Below are positions 8,843 through 19,199 of a stretch of 64,000 nt of DNA, piece after piece. The notes under the pieces are model-generated. The model did not search any database and was not told the DNA's origin. It was given only the letters and a program-made list of their open reading frames with translations. This stretch comes from Paracoccaceae bacterium (lineage in GTDB: Bacteria > Pseudomonadota > Alphaproteobacteria > Rhodobacterales > Rhodobacteraceae): NCBI GenBank assembly GCA_016744015.1, contig JADGFD010000007.1, forward strand, positions 116,665 through 180,664. The letters are read 5' to 3'. Positions within the stretch are counted from its first letter, which is position 1; every line of letters begins with the position of its first letter. The translations under genes and the position numbers were made by a program.

Positions 8843-9352
8843 AGGGCTGGCGCACGCCTCATCCAGCGCATAAAGCGCTTGGCGATAGGCGTGGGTCAAC
8901 GCAAGGCCTACTTTATGAATAGAGAAACCCATTTCCGCAAGCGCAAGGTAGGCGCTCGGATGTCGACAATCAGTTGAGTGGGCTTCAAAACACAGGCCTT
9001 CGTAAGGGGCGAGCATTGCGCGCAGGGCGGCATTTTCGCCTTTGTGAAAATGGTGCACTTCGGTTGACGTAAACTCCACGCCGGACTGCACCACCTCAGT
9101 GCCGACCATGTAGGAAAGCTTGGTAGGATCAGGGGTTGTCTGCTCGCAAATCGCAGCCAGTTGGGCAGCGCGCGCTACTGGCGGAGCGTCATCCAGTTGC
9201 GCGGGCTCGCTTTGGCAGCCCTCCGAGCAATCCAGATGGATTTTGGTGAAACCCGCAAGCACATAGTCCGCCACCAGCGTTTCGGCTTTGGCCATGGCCT
9301 CTGCCGCTGGCGCCGCGCGCCAAACCTGCGGGCCTAGGTCGTTGTCGCCTAG
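8843..9352 (-). pseudogene. remnant of tagatose-bisphosphate aldolase accessory subunit (GatZ/KbaZ-like)
   Basis: About 165 residues match GatZ/KbaZ as I know it: LGP..W..APAAEAMAKAE, AGFTKIHLDCSEGC, MVGTEV, VQSGVEF, FEAHSTD and KVGLALT. In full proteins MVGTEV and VQSGVEF are separated by a long segment; here they touch, so there is an internal deletion as well as loss of both ends. The join to the ROK remnant falls where both families have a VLGG/LGGD-like stretch, suggesting deletion through short homology. It points to a former galactosamine/tagatose-type or related amino-sugar branch. Confidence 0.75.
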
Positions 9353-9833
9353 CACAATGCAATCTGGGTCCAGCGTGCATTGCAGGCTGGCCACAAGGGC
9401 GGCGATGGTGCTGAGCCACGTTTGGAACGTATCGCCATCTTCGGCGGCAATTTCAGCGGGGCTCGCCGCATGGCCCGTTAGGTGTTCACCAAGCGCCACC
9501 ATCCCCGGCCCGCGCCGAGCGTTGCCTCGCAAAAGGCGAACAAGTCACAATCATTGCCAAACCGAGTCTTGCGGTCAATGGGCGTTAGGATATCAGCCCG
9601 CAGCGGCTTTTGGCTGGCAGGCAAGTTAGCCGTAAACGCCAAGCCGCTTTGCTTATCATGCCGCCCCGAAATGGGCAGGCCTGCCTGCTGCCCTTCTAGC
9701 CACGCCACTTGCTCTTGCACCGCTGCCACCAGCGCGGCATAGCCACTCGCCGCGTTTCCACCGCTTGCCAATCGTTGTCAAACAAACTGGCCTCTATCTT
9801 GGTGCCACCCATATCCATGTCGCCCGCAATCAT
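9353..9833 (-). pseudogene. remnant of ROK-family sugar kinase
   Basis: The start is ATG 9833 (DMGGTKIEASLFD, the ROK phosphate-binding motif), and ATGA overlaps the agaS remnant stop. After about 30 codons the frame breaks. ROK sequence resumes in another frame (AFTANLPAS, NDCDLFAFCEATLGAGRG), breaks again near 9485, and ends with the helix before LDPDCIVLG. The catalytic GxGxGGG region and the zinc-binding HCGC-type segment are gone. Intact relatives are about 290-300 residues and phosphorylate GlcNAc or similar sugars. Frameshifts plus deletion make this inactive. Confidence 0.8.
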
Positions 9834-10289
9834 AGCGCCTCCGGTGTGTGTAACGTTACCCCGCTCACGACCCGGGTGAGGGTGCCACGGCCCTTAAACG
9901 GGTCGTCAATATTCACCCCCAAATCATGCGACCACACCACCGCTAGCGCTTGGGCAAAGAGCACATAAAGCACCGCATCAGCGGCGTCATTTCCAACGCG
10001 AGGCAGGTCAGTTTCTCCGCCCTCACCAAGGCTCAGGGCCACATTCGGCCTAAATTGCTCCCGAACCTCGGCAGCGAGATCTCTGTCATATTGCCCCGTC
10101 AGGGCGTGGTTGGACAGGAATACAAATACTTTAGTATCCGTCGCGATGAAAGACTTGGGGCCGTAGCGAAAGCCCACGTCATGGGTGGCGGCAGGGAAGG
10201 TGATGACCTTTTGGTGCATTGCACGGCGCGCCGCAAGCGCACTTTCTCCGTTACAGGTGATATTCTGCGGACTCGCCACCAGATCAGTG
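9830..10289 (-). pseudogene. agaS: remnant of AgaS-type SIS-domain deaminase/isomerase, C-terminal half
   Basis: The stretch VGFRYGPKSFIATDTKVFVF, a middle with the pattern FLS....YD.DL..E, and the end with YVLFAQALAVVWS plus TRVVSGVTLH match the second half of AgaS (galactosamine-6-phosphate deaminase/isomerase family). The first half is missing; upstream the sequence changes into a different SIS-domain gene at about 10290. The stop overlaps the ROK start as ATGA, so the old operon junction is preserved here. Confidence 0.75.
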
Positions 10290-11255
10290 GTCGCAATGGC
10301 GCGAATATGGCGAGGGTTTCGGGGGTGCCCGGGTCCATACCAAAGGCCAGTGTAAGGTCATGCACCACAGGGTAAAGCGCATAAAGCAGGAGCGCCGCTG
10401 CGCTGGGGGGGCTGGTTTGCGCCACACCCAAATCAGCTGGATACACCCGGAAAAAAGGCGTTTTGATCGCTTTAAATCGCGCTTCGGCGAGGTTCAGGCT
10501 GTCCTGAATTTTCGGCTCCAATGTGTCCAGTATCAACACCGTTAGCGGCTTGGTCGCCAGCTGCAAAGGCCCATGCAGCACTTCCGAGGCCGATGACAAA
10601 AACGGAATCCCAGACTTTAAGCGCCGCCACGAGTTTTGCCAACGTAGGTATGGCCTTGCCCTCTACGCTGGCCATCGCCTTGCCGCCGCACTCACAGTTT
10701 TTGCGTAATCGGGGTCTAATTGCCCGAGGAGGGCGACACCCGCTGCTATTGTGAAAATCACCGATTTTGTAGCCGGAATCGCCAGCTCTGGCCCCGCGCC
10801 CATATCAATGCAGATATCCGCTACTTTGCTCGCAGGCGAGCCCACCGTATTGGTAATAGCCACCGTCCGCCCGCCTCGTGCTTTAACACCCTTAATGGCA
10901 TGCACAAGGTCCGAGCTACCGCCGGATTGGCTGGCCACCAACCCCGCCGCGCCGTCCATAGCCACGCCATTCCCAAGGCTGAAAACCGAAGGCGGGAGCG
11001 TGGTCATCGGCTTCCCGAGCACCCGCATGACTCATAAGAAAGGATATTGGCAGCGGCATCAGAACTGCAGCGCGCAATAGTGTAAATCGCCTGTGCATCG
11101 CAAAGCGGCCCGACATTAAGGCCGCTCAGATCACGCCCCAACATCGCCAGATATTTCGCTGGCGCTTCCTTGATTTCCGAGCGCATCAGCGCCCCTGCTA
11201 TTTTGGTCATACCATCCGCCATTATCTTAAATTGTAGCTGTAAAACTTTGCCCAT
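10290..11255 (-). pseudogene. remnant of GlmS/NagB-II-like SIS-domain sugar isomerase
   Basis: Both SIS domains are recognisable in three frames. The N-terminus contains LMRSEIKEAPA and IARCSSDAAA (usually ARGSSDHA). The first domain has LVASQSGGSSDLV, VAITNT..SPAS and GPELAIPATKS. The second domain has a beginning (VWDSVFVIGLGSA) followed by a break, then SASEVLHGPLQLATKP, RVYPADLGV and PSAAALLLYAL. Frames change near 11030 and 10570, and the segment after VIGLGSA is deleted. Intact homologues of about 340 residues act as glucosamine-6-phosphate deaminases or isomerases. Inactive. Confidence 0.78.
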
Positions 11256-11259
11256 ATCG

Positions 11260-11618
11260 AGGCTAGATCAACAATCCTTCCTGTCCCGGCTCTCATCAAT
11301 CGCCATGGCCCCCATCACGCAAAAGCGGCGGTGCTCGTCGGCTACGTTGGGATTGGTATGAAAGGTCATGCTCGCGCCGGGCTTATAGCTGAGGCGCTCT
11401 ACGGGGTGGGCCTCGGATACATCATCGACGTCGATGATGATCTAGCCTTCACACGCCATTTCAAGCCCCGGTATTATGCGCAGCAAGGTCAATTTTCCGC
11501 AGCCCGACGGGCCAACAAAAACCATAAATTCTTTGTCATTGATCGCCAGATCAATATCAAACGGCACCTGCGTGGCACCAAAGGATCTATTGATATTTCT
11601 AAGGTTTAAAGTCGCCAT
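11260..11618 (-). pseudogene. remnant of sugar ABC transporter ATPase (UgpC/MalK type), N-terminus only
   Basis: Starts at ATG 11618 ([18 protein letters not shown]). The Walker A motif reads [12 protein letters not shown]: a Leu replaces the essential Ser/Thr, explainable by one base change (TCG to TTG). An in-frame TAG follows at 11442-11444 and the rest of the ATPase is deleted; about 60 more codons show only scattered similarity. Dead gene. It was the ATPase of the transporter whose binding protein and permease remnants lie just upstream. Confidence 0.8.
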
Positions 11619-11672
11619 AATACCCTCGGGTGTACAGGTGAATGCGGGCAGCGCAAGCCGCCCGCAAAAGGA

Positions 11673-12291
11673 TTAGGTGATGTCTGCCAGCTCTTCGCCA
11701 GCAATGGTTACAAGGTTGTCTACGGTGTCATCCTCAAGCACGATCCCTTGGATCATGTTGGCAAAAAAAGCCTGTAGGCCCTTTACATCAGTCACCATTG
11801 GCTCAGGGCCACCGCGCGAAATGCTGGTCGTGAAGATTTCTCAGAATGGGTCTCCAGTGTAGAACAGGTCTTCAAAGCCAAGCTTTTCGTATTGCAAAAT
11901 CGGTGTCAGGCCCCAGTATTGATCACCATTGGATACGGTCGCCAAAACGCCGGGCTGATAAGCTGCCACGGCTTCGTCGCTCAGGGAAACCGGCAAAATC
12001 AGACCATTTTCAGCCAAAAGCGCCAGCTCGCGTGAGCCCATATAGGCCAAGCCCAGTGCATCACCCGCAGCAGTCAAAGTTTTGGGTGTGCCCTTGGCAT
12101 GTGCCCCAAGGCACTGGCTCGGCATCTACCGTAACGCCTAGCTTATCAGCTTCAAACTCTGTGATCACGGTTTGGTCTGCTTCGCGGATTTCGCCGCCGC
12201 ACATAATCAGGTGCACTTCTTGCGCCTGCACCATGCTGCCCGCTGCCAGCGCAATGCCGCTCACAGTGAGCGTTGCTAAAATTTTCTTCAT
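11673..12291 (-). pseudogene. remnant of sugar ABC transporter substrate-binding protein
   Basis: Begins with an intact signal peptide (MKKILATLTVSGIALAAGSM, cleavage near QAQ) at ATG 12291. The frame breaks near 12110, resumes as KTLTAAGDALGLAYMGSREL up to a stop at 11841, and a separate C-terminal piece ends at TAA 11673-11675 (IFTTSISRGGPEP, then NLVTIAGEELADIT). About 190 codons remain of an expected 420, so a large central deletion is present besides the frameshift. It starts 2 bp after the permease remnant stop. Confidence 0.8.
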
Positions 12292-12293
12292 TT

Positions 12294-12649
12294 CTAGCTG
12301 GGCATAAGCGCCTTGCCCCTGAACTCAAACCGCGCAAGAGCATAGGCAGCGGGGAAGATGAATATCATCGCCAGTACCGTCACCGCCCCCGGTTCAGGCT
12401 GACAGGAATCAGCATCCAGCAAAAGGTGCAGCCAATAGTTTTAGTAAATTTTGAAGAGTTGGCAAGATTTTCATAGTTGGCCGTGCCCACGTAGCTTTCC
12501 CCGCCGATATTGGCATCTGTAAACGAAAGCTGCACGGTTTCCAGCAAGGGCCACACAACAATCAAGCATAAATAAGCCGCCACAGGGGCGATCAAAAGCC
12601 ACGCAAAGGCCGGTTTTCTTGTTAGCGCTTTAGGCAATGACTTCCCCAT
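12294..12649 (-). pseudogene. remnant of sugar ABC permease(s), two genes collapsed by deletion
   Basis: The start is well formed: GGGAGGGG a few bases before ATG 12649. The first 70 codons encode a typical first permease N-terminus (AFAWLLIAPVAAYLCLIVVW, LSFTDANI, GTANYENL). Then the frame shifts and the last 30 codons (TVLAMIFIFPAAYALARFEF) resemble the start of the membrane core of a second permease, ending at TAG 12294-12296. A deletion has therefore removed most of both permeases. As first gene of the leftward unit it faces the gntR gene. Confidence 0.75.
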
Positions 12650-12795
12650 CTATCCCCTCCCAAGGATATGCGCGCGCAGGATTCTGCACTTGCTCCAATA
12701 TAAAGCCATTATAAGCCGAACCGCAAACCACCTTCAGTCCAATTCACGAGAGAATAAAACCTTCCCCAATTTTCCATGCTATTAGGCAGTATTAT

Positions 12796-12827
12796 TACCA
12801 ATCTCCTCTTCGAAGCTTGAATTGGTA
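12796..12827. promoter_or_regulatory. interrupted palindrome upstream of gntR, candidate operator
   Basis: TACCAAT (12796-12802) and ATTGGTA (12821-12827) are inverted around the central palindrome CTTCGAAG (12808-12815); both share the same axis of symmetry. It lies in the divergent region between the permease remnant and the GntR gene, where a GntR/HutC regulator of an amino-sugar locus would bind. Binding is inferred from position only. Confidence 0.45.
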
Positions 12828-12898
12828 TTGTTTTGGCGTATGGCGGCCTGCACATCCAGACCAAAAGAAAGCTGCCCGTTTTGACCCAGATCACAGAA

Positions 12899-13633
12899 AT
12901 GCTCAGCCCCACCGCGTGGCAGCAAGCCAGTGGCGGGCCACGTTATTTGCAGCTTAGCCGTCATATTGCCAGCGCCATTAAAGCGGGCAGTTTGGCGGGC
13001 GAATCGCCACTGCCCTCAGAGCGTCAAATGGCCAGCCTCACGGGACTTAGCCGCGTGACCATTCGCAAGGCGATTGAGGTCTTGGCACACGAGCAGCTTG
13101 TGACTCCGCGCCATGGTTCGGGCAATTTTGTCTCGCCACCCATGGAAAAACTGGAGCATTCCCTCTCCCGCCTCACATCTTTTACCGAAGATATGCGGCG
13201 GCGGGGCAAGTCTTCCAGCTCCGAGAAAATCAGCGCAGGGCTGTTTGCCCCCTCGCCTGACGAGATGATGGCCCTTGGGCTGGGCGCGGGAGAGCTCGTG
13301 GCCCGCACGGAGCGCCTGCGCCGCGCTGACAGCGTGCCCATGGCGATTGAGTGTAGCGCCCTGCCGCCTGATATATTGCCCAACCCCGAGGCCGTAAATA
13401 CCTCGCTTTACAAGGTGCTGGCCGAGAAAGGCCTAAAGCCCGTGCGTGCCATGCAGCGCATTTCGGCCACTCGCCTGACCACCGAGCAAGCAAGACTGCT
13501 AGAGATCGACATCCACGACCCCGCCCTAAAAATCGCTCGCACTGGTTATTTGTCCTCAGGTCGGATTATCGAGCTGACAACCGGCATTTACCGCGGCGCG
13601 GTTTATGATTTTGTCGCCGAACTTCAACTGTAG
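12899..13633 (+). CDS. GntR/HutC-family regulator of the amino-sugar locus
   Basis: A 244-residue GntR-family repressor. The winged helix-turn-helix is at about residues 20-80 (LPSERQMASLTGLSRVTIRK), and a C-terminal UTRA effector domain is rich in the expected pattern (ERLRRADSVPMAIE, GRIIELTTGIYRG). The frame is uninterrupted and of normal length. ATG 12899 was chosen because the homologous part begins about 14 residues later; a longer in-frame extension to 12833 would cross the candidate operator. It resembles NagR/DasR-type amino-sugar sensors. It is the only gene of this locus that looks intact, so it may be orphaned, control targets elsewhere, or simply not have decayed yet. Confidence 0.85.
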   Translation: MLSPTAWQQASGGPRYLQLSRHIASAIKAGSLAGESPLPSERQMASLTGLSRVTIRKAIEVLAHEQLVTPRHGSGNFVSPPMEKLEHSLSRLTSFTEDMRRRGKSSSSEKISAGLFAPSPDEMMALGLGAGELVARTERLRRADSVPMAIECSALPPDILPNPEAVNTSLYKVLAEKGLKPVRAMQRISATRLTTEQARLLEIDIHDPALKIARTGYLSSGRIIELTTGIYRGAVYDFVAELQL

Positions 13634-13659
13634 GGTGGAGTTACAGCCACCGTCCGGAG

Positions 13660-14378
13660 CCCCCAATAACCCCCTTTGGCACCTTATCCTTTCAGAAAAT
13701 CGCTTCCTGACGGGCACCATTTCAGCTGTCCTAAAACGGCCACGCTCTGCTTCTCCATGATGGCCCCCGTGGCCCCCGCAAAGCGCAGGCACGGTCCTGC
13801 GCAGCGTTGGTGGCTATGCCGAGGTTCTTGCTGATTCTGCCGCGCCTTTTGCCATCAGCTTTCAAGATGAATCCTTCGAGGCTTTTAACATCGGCTGGCT
13901 ACCCCAAGCGGCCCATTTGCGGCTAAAAGACGGCACATGTATTGATGTGAAGGTGGATTTTCCGCTTCCAAAGCCACGCCAAACCCCGCCATAGCCTTTG
14001 CCGACAAGCTGCAAATCGAAGTGCTGCCCAAGATTGAAATCCCTGCGCATGCCTATGCGCTCAACCAAGTTTTCCCGCGCTCAGCCCTTCACATGGGCAC
14101 TAACAGAGGCCCTCATTCGTCAAGTCTCCGAGATTTTTCCGTTTAACCACCTCCACCTAGGCTGTGATGAGCGCCCACCTGACGCGTAGCTAAAATTACC
14201 CAAAGCACTGGCATTTATGGCTGAGCACGGGCTGGAAACAGGCGATGACCTGCAAAAATGGATCATTGCCAAAGCCGCATATTTTGCCCACACCTGCGGA
14301 TGCGGATGCGGAAATGAAGCCCAAGCTTGCCCCACGCATACCAGCCCTTCTTTGCACGGGTTGGCTGGGCCGCCTTTA
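13660..14378 (+). pseudogene. remnant of GH20 beta-N-acetylhexosaminidase
   Basis: Pieces of a GH20 enzyme are readable over several frames. The N-terminal domain includes GGYAEVLADSAAPFAISF and NIGWLPQAAHLRLKDGT. Next comes KLQIEVLPKIEIPAHAYAL (a barrel strand), then FNHLHLGCDERP (catalytic His-x-Gly-x-Asp-Glu motif), then FMAEHGLETGDDLQKW. Stops and frame changes separate them (for example near 13990, 14155 and 14188), large parts are missing, and there is no credible start. It follows gntR on the same strand, so it was probably part of the same chitin or hexosamine regulon. It runs up to the 3' end of ligC. Confidence 0.8.
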
Positions 14379-14379
14379 G

Positions 14380-15324
14380 TTAGGAAAAGCTCCGCTCTAT
14401 CCGGTCTAGCGTTTCCATGGCTGATAGCACGTCAGCAACGTCCCCATTGGGCGTTCGGCCCTCGTTAATAGCTGAAATAAACTCGCGGTCTATCAGCTCA
14501 ATCCCATTACTCGACACGGCCACATCAGACAGATCAATCTGTTTGTCATAACCGTCATAAAGGTCATCATAGCGGGCCAAATAAGTGCCTTTATCGCAAA
14601 TATACCTGAAATAAGTGCCCAGAGGGCCGTCATTATTAAAGCTAAGCGAAAGCGTGCATATCGCGCCGCTCGCGGCCTTCAGCCCGATCGACATATCCAT
14701 GGCAATCCCCAGTTCAGGGTGAGGAGGCCCTTGCAAGCCATAGGCTTCCACAGCCTGCCCGCCGGTTTGATATTGGAACAAGTCAACCGTGTGGCAAGCG
14801 TGGTGCCATAACAGGTGGTCAGTCCAGCTACGCGGCTCGCCCTTGGCATTGGTGTTGGTACGCCGGAAAAAGTAAGTTTGCACATCGAGCTGTTGCAGCG
14901 TCAGCTCGCCCGCCTCAATTTTATTGTGAATCCACTGGTGTGAGGGGTTAAAGCGGCGCACTTGCCCCGCCATGGCCACACAGCCCGTTTCTCTTTGCAC
15001 CCGCACAATTGCTTGGCTGCCTTTCAGGCTATCCGCCATCGGGATTTCGATCAATACATGCTTTCCGGCGCGCATGCAGGCAATGGCTTGCTTGGCGTGC
15101 AAGCCTGTGGGCGTGGAAAGAATAACCGCGTCCACGTCGTCCCGCGCCAAGCACGCCTCCAGCGTTGTAGCAGCATGCCCAATGCCGCGCTCTGCCGCCA
15201 AGGCCTCAATTTTGGCTTTGGTTGGCCCCATAATCGAGGTCACCTCGACGCCGCCAATACTCGCCAAAGCATCCAAGTGTTTTTGCCCAAACGCGCCGTA
15301 GGCACCCGCCACACAAATTCTCAT
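14380..15324 (-). CDS. ligC: 4-carboxy-2-hydroxymuconate-6-semialdehyde dehydrogenase
   Basis: NAD(P)-dependent Gfo/Idh/MocA oxidoreductase of 314 residues that oxidises the ring-cleavage product of protocatechuate to 2-pyrone-4,6-dicarboxylate. The Rossmann start (RICVAGAYGAFGQKH) and the substrate-domain signature QTYFFRRTN and PRSWTDHLLWHHACHTVDLF match LigC of Sphingobium as I remember it. It lies 12 bp downstream of ligB and is the last gene of ligABC on this strand. Its 3' end abuts the dead GH20 gene. Confidence 0.93.
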   Translation of the reverse strand: MRICVAGAYGAFGQKHLDALASIGGVEVTSIMGPTKAKIEALAAERGIGHAATTLEACLARDDVDAVILSTPTGLHAKQAIACMRAGKHVLIEIPMADSLKGSQAIVRVQRETGCVAMAGQVRRFNPSHQWIHNKIEAGELTLQQLDVQTYFFRRTNTNAKGEPRSWTDHLLWHHACHTVDLFQYQTGGQAVEAYGLQGPPHPELGIAMDMSIGLKAASGAICTLSLSFNNDGPLGTYFRYICDKGTYLARYDDLYDGYDKQIDLSDVAVSSNGIELIDREFISAINEGRTPNGDVADVLSAMETLDRIERSFS

Positions 15325-15336
15325 AATAGGCTCCCT

Positions 15337-16580
<1,244 letters not shown>

Positions 16581-16639
16581 CGCAATCCAGTCCTTTTCGT
16601 TATTCTAAACGCCTAAACAGCCTGTTTTGTAGGAGATAA

Positions 16640-16660
16640 TAAATATTACCACCATATTTA
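16640..16660. promoter_or_regulatory. LysR-type inverted repeat in the lig/gal divergent promoter
   Basis: TAAATAT and ATATTTA separated by 7 bp give a perfect 21-bp interrupted palindrome of the T-N11-A type bound by LysR regulators. A second shorter repeat (ACAAT/ATTGT, 16660-16678) follows. It is placed between ligA and galB so one activator could drive both halves of the pathway. No regulator gene lies next to the cluster. Confidence 0.6.
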
Positions 16661-16733
16661 CAATGCCTTAGATATTGTGAAAAGATGGTGTTGGATTAGC
16701 CACACAGCCCATATTAATATAAGGTTACACAGC

Positions 16734-17471
16734 ATGCCTGACACAAAAACAGCCCTTGTTATCAGCGCCCATGCCGCCGATTTTGTGTGGCGTGCCGGCG
16801 GTGCCATCGCGCTGCACCAGCAAATGGGCTATGAGGTGACGGTCGCCTGTCTTTCCTACGGCGAGCGCGGCGAGAGCGCCAAGCTGTGGAAGCAAGACGG
16901 CATGACGCTCGCGCGCGTAAAAGAAGCCCGCAAGGCAGAGGCGCAAAACGCGGCGGCGGCGCTTGGGGTCAACGATATTCGCTTCCTAGACCTGGGGGAT
17001 TACCCCCTGAGGCTGGACCGAGACGCACAGGAACAGATGGTTGATATCATTCGTGAAGTTCAGCCCAAATGGATGATGTCCCACTCCCGCTGGGACCCTT
17101 ATAATACTGACCATATGAACACCACGCAGTTCGCGCTAGAGTGCCGGATGATCGCCCAAGCCTGGGGCCACAACCCCGGTGAAAAAGTGCTGGGTGCGCC
17201 GCAGCTTTACCTTTTTGAGCCGCATCAAACCGAGCAAATGGGGTGGAAGCCAAATGTATTCCTCGACATCACACCGGTATGGGAAAAGAAACGCGCCGCG
17301 ATTGAATGCATGCAGGGGCAGGAGCATTTGTGGAATTTTTACACCAATGCTGCCGAAAACCGCGGCAACCATTTCCGCCGTAACTCCGGCGGGATGGCCA
17401 GTGGCCGCAAGGCCGAATATGCCGAGGGCTTCGAGATGGTCTTCCCGCAAACCGTGGATGAATTGGTATGA
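16734..17471 (+). CDS. galB: 4-oxalomesaconate hydratase, PIG-L type
   Basis: Zn-dependent hydratase of 245 residues that converts 4-oxalomesaconate to 4-carboxy-4-hydroxy-2-oxoadipate. It belongs to the LmbE/PIG-L fold: [13 protein letters not shown] at residues 9-21 replaces the usual HPDD motif, as I remember for GalB of Pseudomonas putida, and THSRYDPYN-like and GQEHLW segments are present. The ATG at 16734 follows AAGG; an upstream in-frame ATG (16677) would overlap the promoter region. The stop overlaps galC by four bases (ATGA). It replaces the unrelated LigJ hydratase used by Sphingobium. Confidence 0.92.
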   Translation: MPDTKTALVISAHAADFVWRAGGAIALHQQMGYEVTVACLSYGERGESAKLWKQDGMTLARVKEARKAEAQNAAAALGVNDIRFLDLGDYPLRLDRDAQEQMVDIIREVQPKWMMSHSRWDPYNTDHMNTTQFALECRMIAQAWGHNPGEKVLGAPQLYLFEPHQTEQMGWKPNVFLDITPVWEKKRAAIECMQGQEHLWNFYTNAAENRGNHFRRNSGGMASGRKAEYAEGFEMVFPQTVDELV

Positions 17472-18142
17472 CGGGCATCGTTGTGCAAAATATCGAGCGG
17501 GTCAACCAAGACATTATTGATGGCTTGGCCGCTTGCGGTGTTTCAACCGTGCATGAGGCTCAAGGCCGCAAGGGCCTGCTGGCTGATTACATGCGCCCGA
17601 TTTCCCCCAATGCCCGCATTGCCGGAAGCGCCGTTACCATACTGGCCCCACCCGCTGACAACTGGATGATCCACGTGGCGATTGAGCAATTGCAAGCGGG
17701 CGACATCATGGTGCTCGGCACGACCTCCCCCTCAAATGCGGGCTATTTCGGAGACCTGCTGGCAACCTCAGCCATGGCGCGCGGTTGCCGTGGGCTTATC
17801 ATTGATGCCGGCGTGCGCGATGTGCGAGACCTCACGAAAATGAACTTTCCGGTCTGGTCAAAAGCCGTGTTTGCGCAAGGGACGATTAAAGAAACGCTTG
17901 GCTCGGTGAATGTGCCGGTTGTTTGCGCCGATCAGCTGATTAACGCAGGCGATGTGGTTGTCGCTGATGATGACGGCGTCTGCGTCGTGCGGCGAGATGA
18001 GGCGGCGGCAGTGTTGGAAAAAGCCCGCGCCCGAGAGGCCAACGAGACCACCAAGCGCGCGCGCTTTGAAGCCGGAGAACTGGGCTTGGATATGTATGAT
18101 ATGCGGGGCCGCTTGGCCGCCAAGGGCCTCAAATATGTTTGA
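17468..18142 (+). CDS. galC: 4-carboxy-4-hydroxy-2-oxoadipate aldolase / oxaloacetate decarboxylase
   Basis: Class II, metal-dependent aldolase of the HMG/CHA family (RraA-like fold), 224 residues, also known as LigK. It cleaves 4-carboxy-4-hydroxy-2-oxoadipate to pyruvate and oxaloacetate and can decarboxylate oxaloacetate. Conserved parts: [37 protein letters not shown] (substrate and metal Asp/Arg) and [12 protein letters not shown]. It overlaps galB by 4 bp and galD by 8 bp, so all three are probably made from one coupled message. Confidence 0.94.
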   Translation: MTGIVVQNIERVNQDIIDGLAACGVSTVHEAQGRKGLLADYMRPISPNARIAGSAVTILAPPADNWMIHVAIEQLQAGDIMVLGTTSPSNAGYFGDLLATSAMARGCRGLIIDAGVRDVRDLTKMNFPVWSKAVFAQGTIKETLGSVNVPVVCADQLINAGDVVVADDDGVCVVRRDEAAAVLEKARAREANETTKRARFEAGELGLDMYDMRGRLAAKGLKYV

Positions 18143-19199
18143 GGGCATTCGTGCCATGTGGATGCGTGGTGGCACCTCAAAAGGCGGCTATTTTCTGGCG
18201 TCTGATCTGCCAAAAGATCCCACGGCGCGTGATGCCTTACTGCTCAGCCTGATGGGCTCACCGGATATCCGGCAGATTGACGGCATGGGAGGTGGTGACC
18301 CGCTCACCTCAAAAGTTGCGATTATTTCGCCATCAAAGCGAGCGGGCGTAGACGTGGACTACCTTTTTTTGCAGGTCTTTATAGATCGCGCTCTTGTTTC
18401 CGACGTCCAGAATTGCGGCAACCTTTTGGCGGGCGTCGGCCCGTTTGCGATAGAGCGCGGCTTGGTGAAGCCGCAGAATGGCGAAACGCCTGTTACGATA
18501 TTTATGGAAAATACGGGGCAATCGGCCCTTGTGAAAATCAAAACGCCGAAGGGCGCCGTAACCTATAAAGGCGATGCAAAAATTGATGGCGTTCCGGGCA
18601 GCGCTGCGCCCGTGCCTATTGCCTTTAAAGATACCGCCGGCAGCTCCTGCGGCGCACTTTTGCCAACCGGCAATGTGATAGATGTGGTCAACGGCACTGA
18701 CGTCACGATGATAGATAACGGCATGCCCTGCGTGGTTTTGCGTGCTACCGAAATGGGTATCAAAGGCACCGAAACGCCAGCGGAGCTAGAAGCTAATCCT
18801 GCGCTGCGGGATAAGCTTGAAGCCCTCCGCTTGACCTGCGGACCCCTGATGAACCTTGGGGTTGTATCAGGCAAAACCGTGCCAAAAATGACTATGGTGA
18901 GCGCCGCAAAGGATGGTGCCATTGCCACCCGCACCTTCATTCCCCATAGTTGCCACAAAGCCATTGGCGTATTGGGCGCGGTGAGTGTGGCCACGGCTTG
19001 CCTTACCAAAGGCAGCGCGGCATATGATCTCGCGAACCGAGGTCATGGTTCGCCCCGCAGCCTGAAAATTGAGCATCCAACAGGGGAAATGGCGGTTGTT
19101 GCGACGCTTGACGGCCCAACCCTGACCTCTGCCGCCATTTTGCGCACCGCCCGTAAGTTGATGGATGGCACTGTATTTCCCGGAGAGCCAGATGGATAA
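18135..19199 (+). CDS. galD: 4-oxalomesaconate tautomerase, PrpF family
   Basis: Isomerase of 354 residues that converts the enol/4-oxalomesaconate forms for the hydratase (GalD/LigU). The PrpF-family start [13 protein letters not shown] is at residues 8-20, with [14 protein letters not shown], a catalytic Cys in NCGNLL and [15 protein letters not shown] 18135 is chosen: it lies within the galC end (8-bp overlap) and gives the expected N-terminus. Its own stop overlaps ligI by 8 bp. Confidence 0.93.
   Translation: MFEGIRAMWMRGGTSKGGYFLASDLPKDPTARDALLLSLMGSPDIRQIDGMGGGDPLTSKVAIISPSKRAGVDVDYLFLQVFIDRALVSDVQNCGNLLAGVGPFAIERGLVKPQNGETPVTIFMENTGQSALVKIKTPKGAVTYKGDAKIDGVPGSAAPVPIAFKDTAGSSCGALLPTGNVIDVVNGTDVTMIDNGMPCVVLRATEMGIKGTETPAELEANPALRDKLEALRLTCGPLMNLGVVSGKTVPKMTMVSAAKDGAIATRTFIPHSCHKAIGVLGAVSVATACLTKGSAAYDLANRGHGSPRSLKIEHPTGEMAVVATLDGPTLTSAAILRTARKLMDGTVFPGEPDG

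Noticed and set aside
7985..8977. Open frame of 330 codons on the plus strand across the aglK end and nagA remnant
   Set aside because: Starts inside aglK, has low-complexity basic sequence and is antisense to readable NagA and GatZ stretches.
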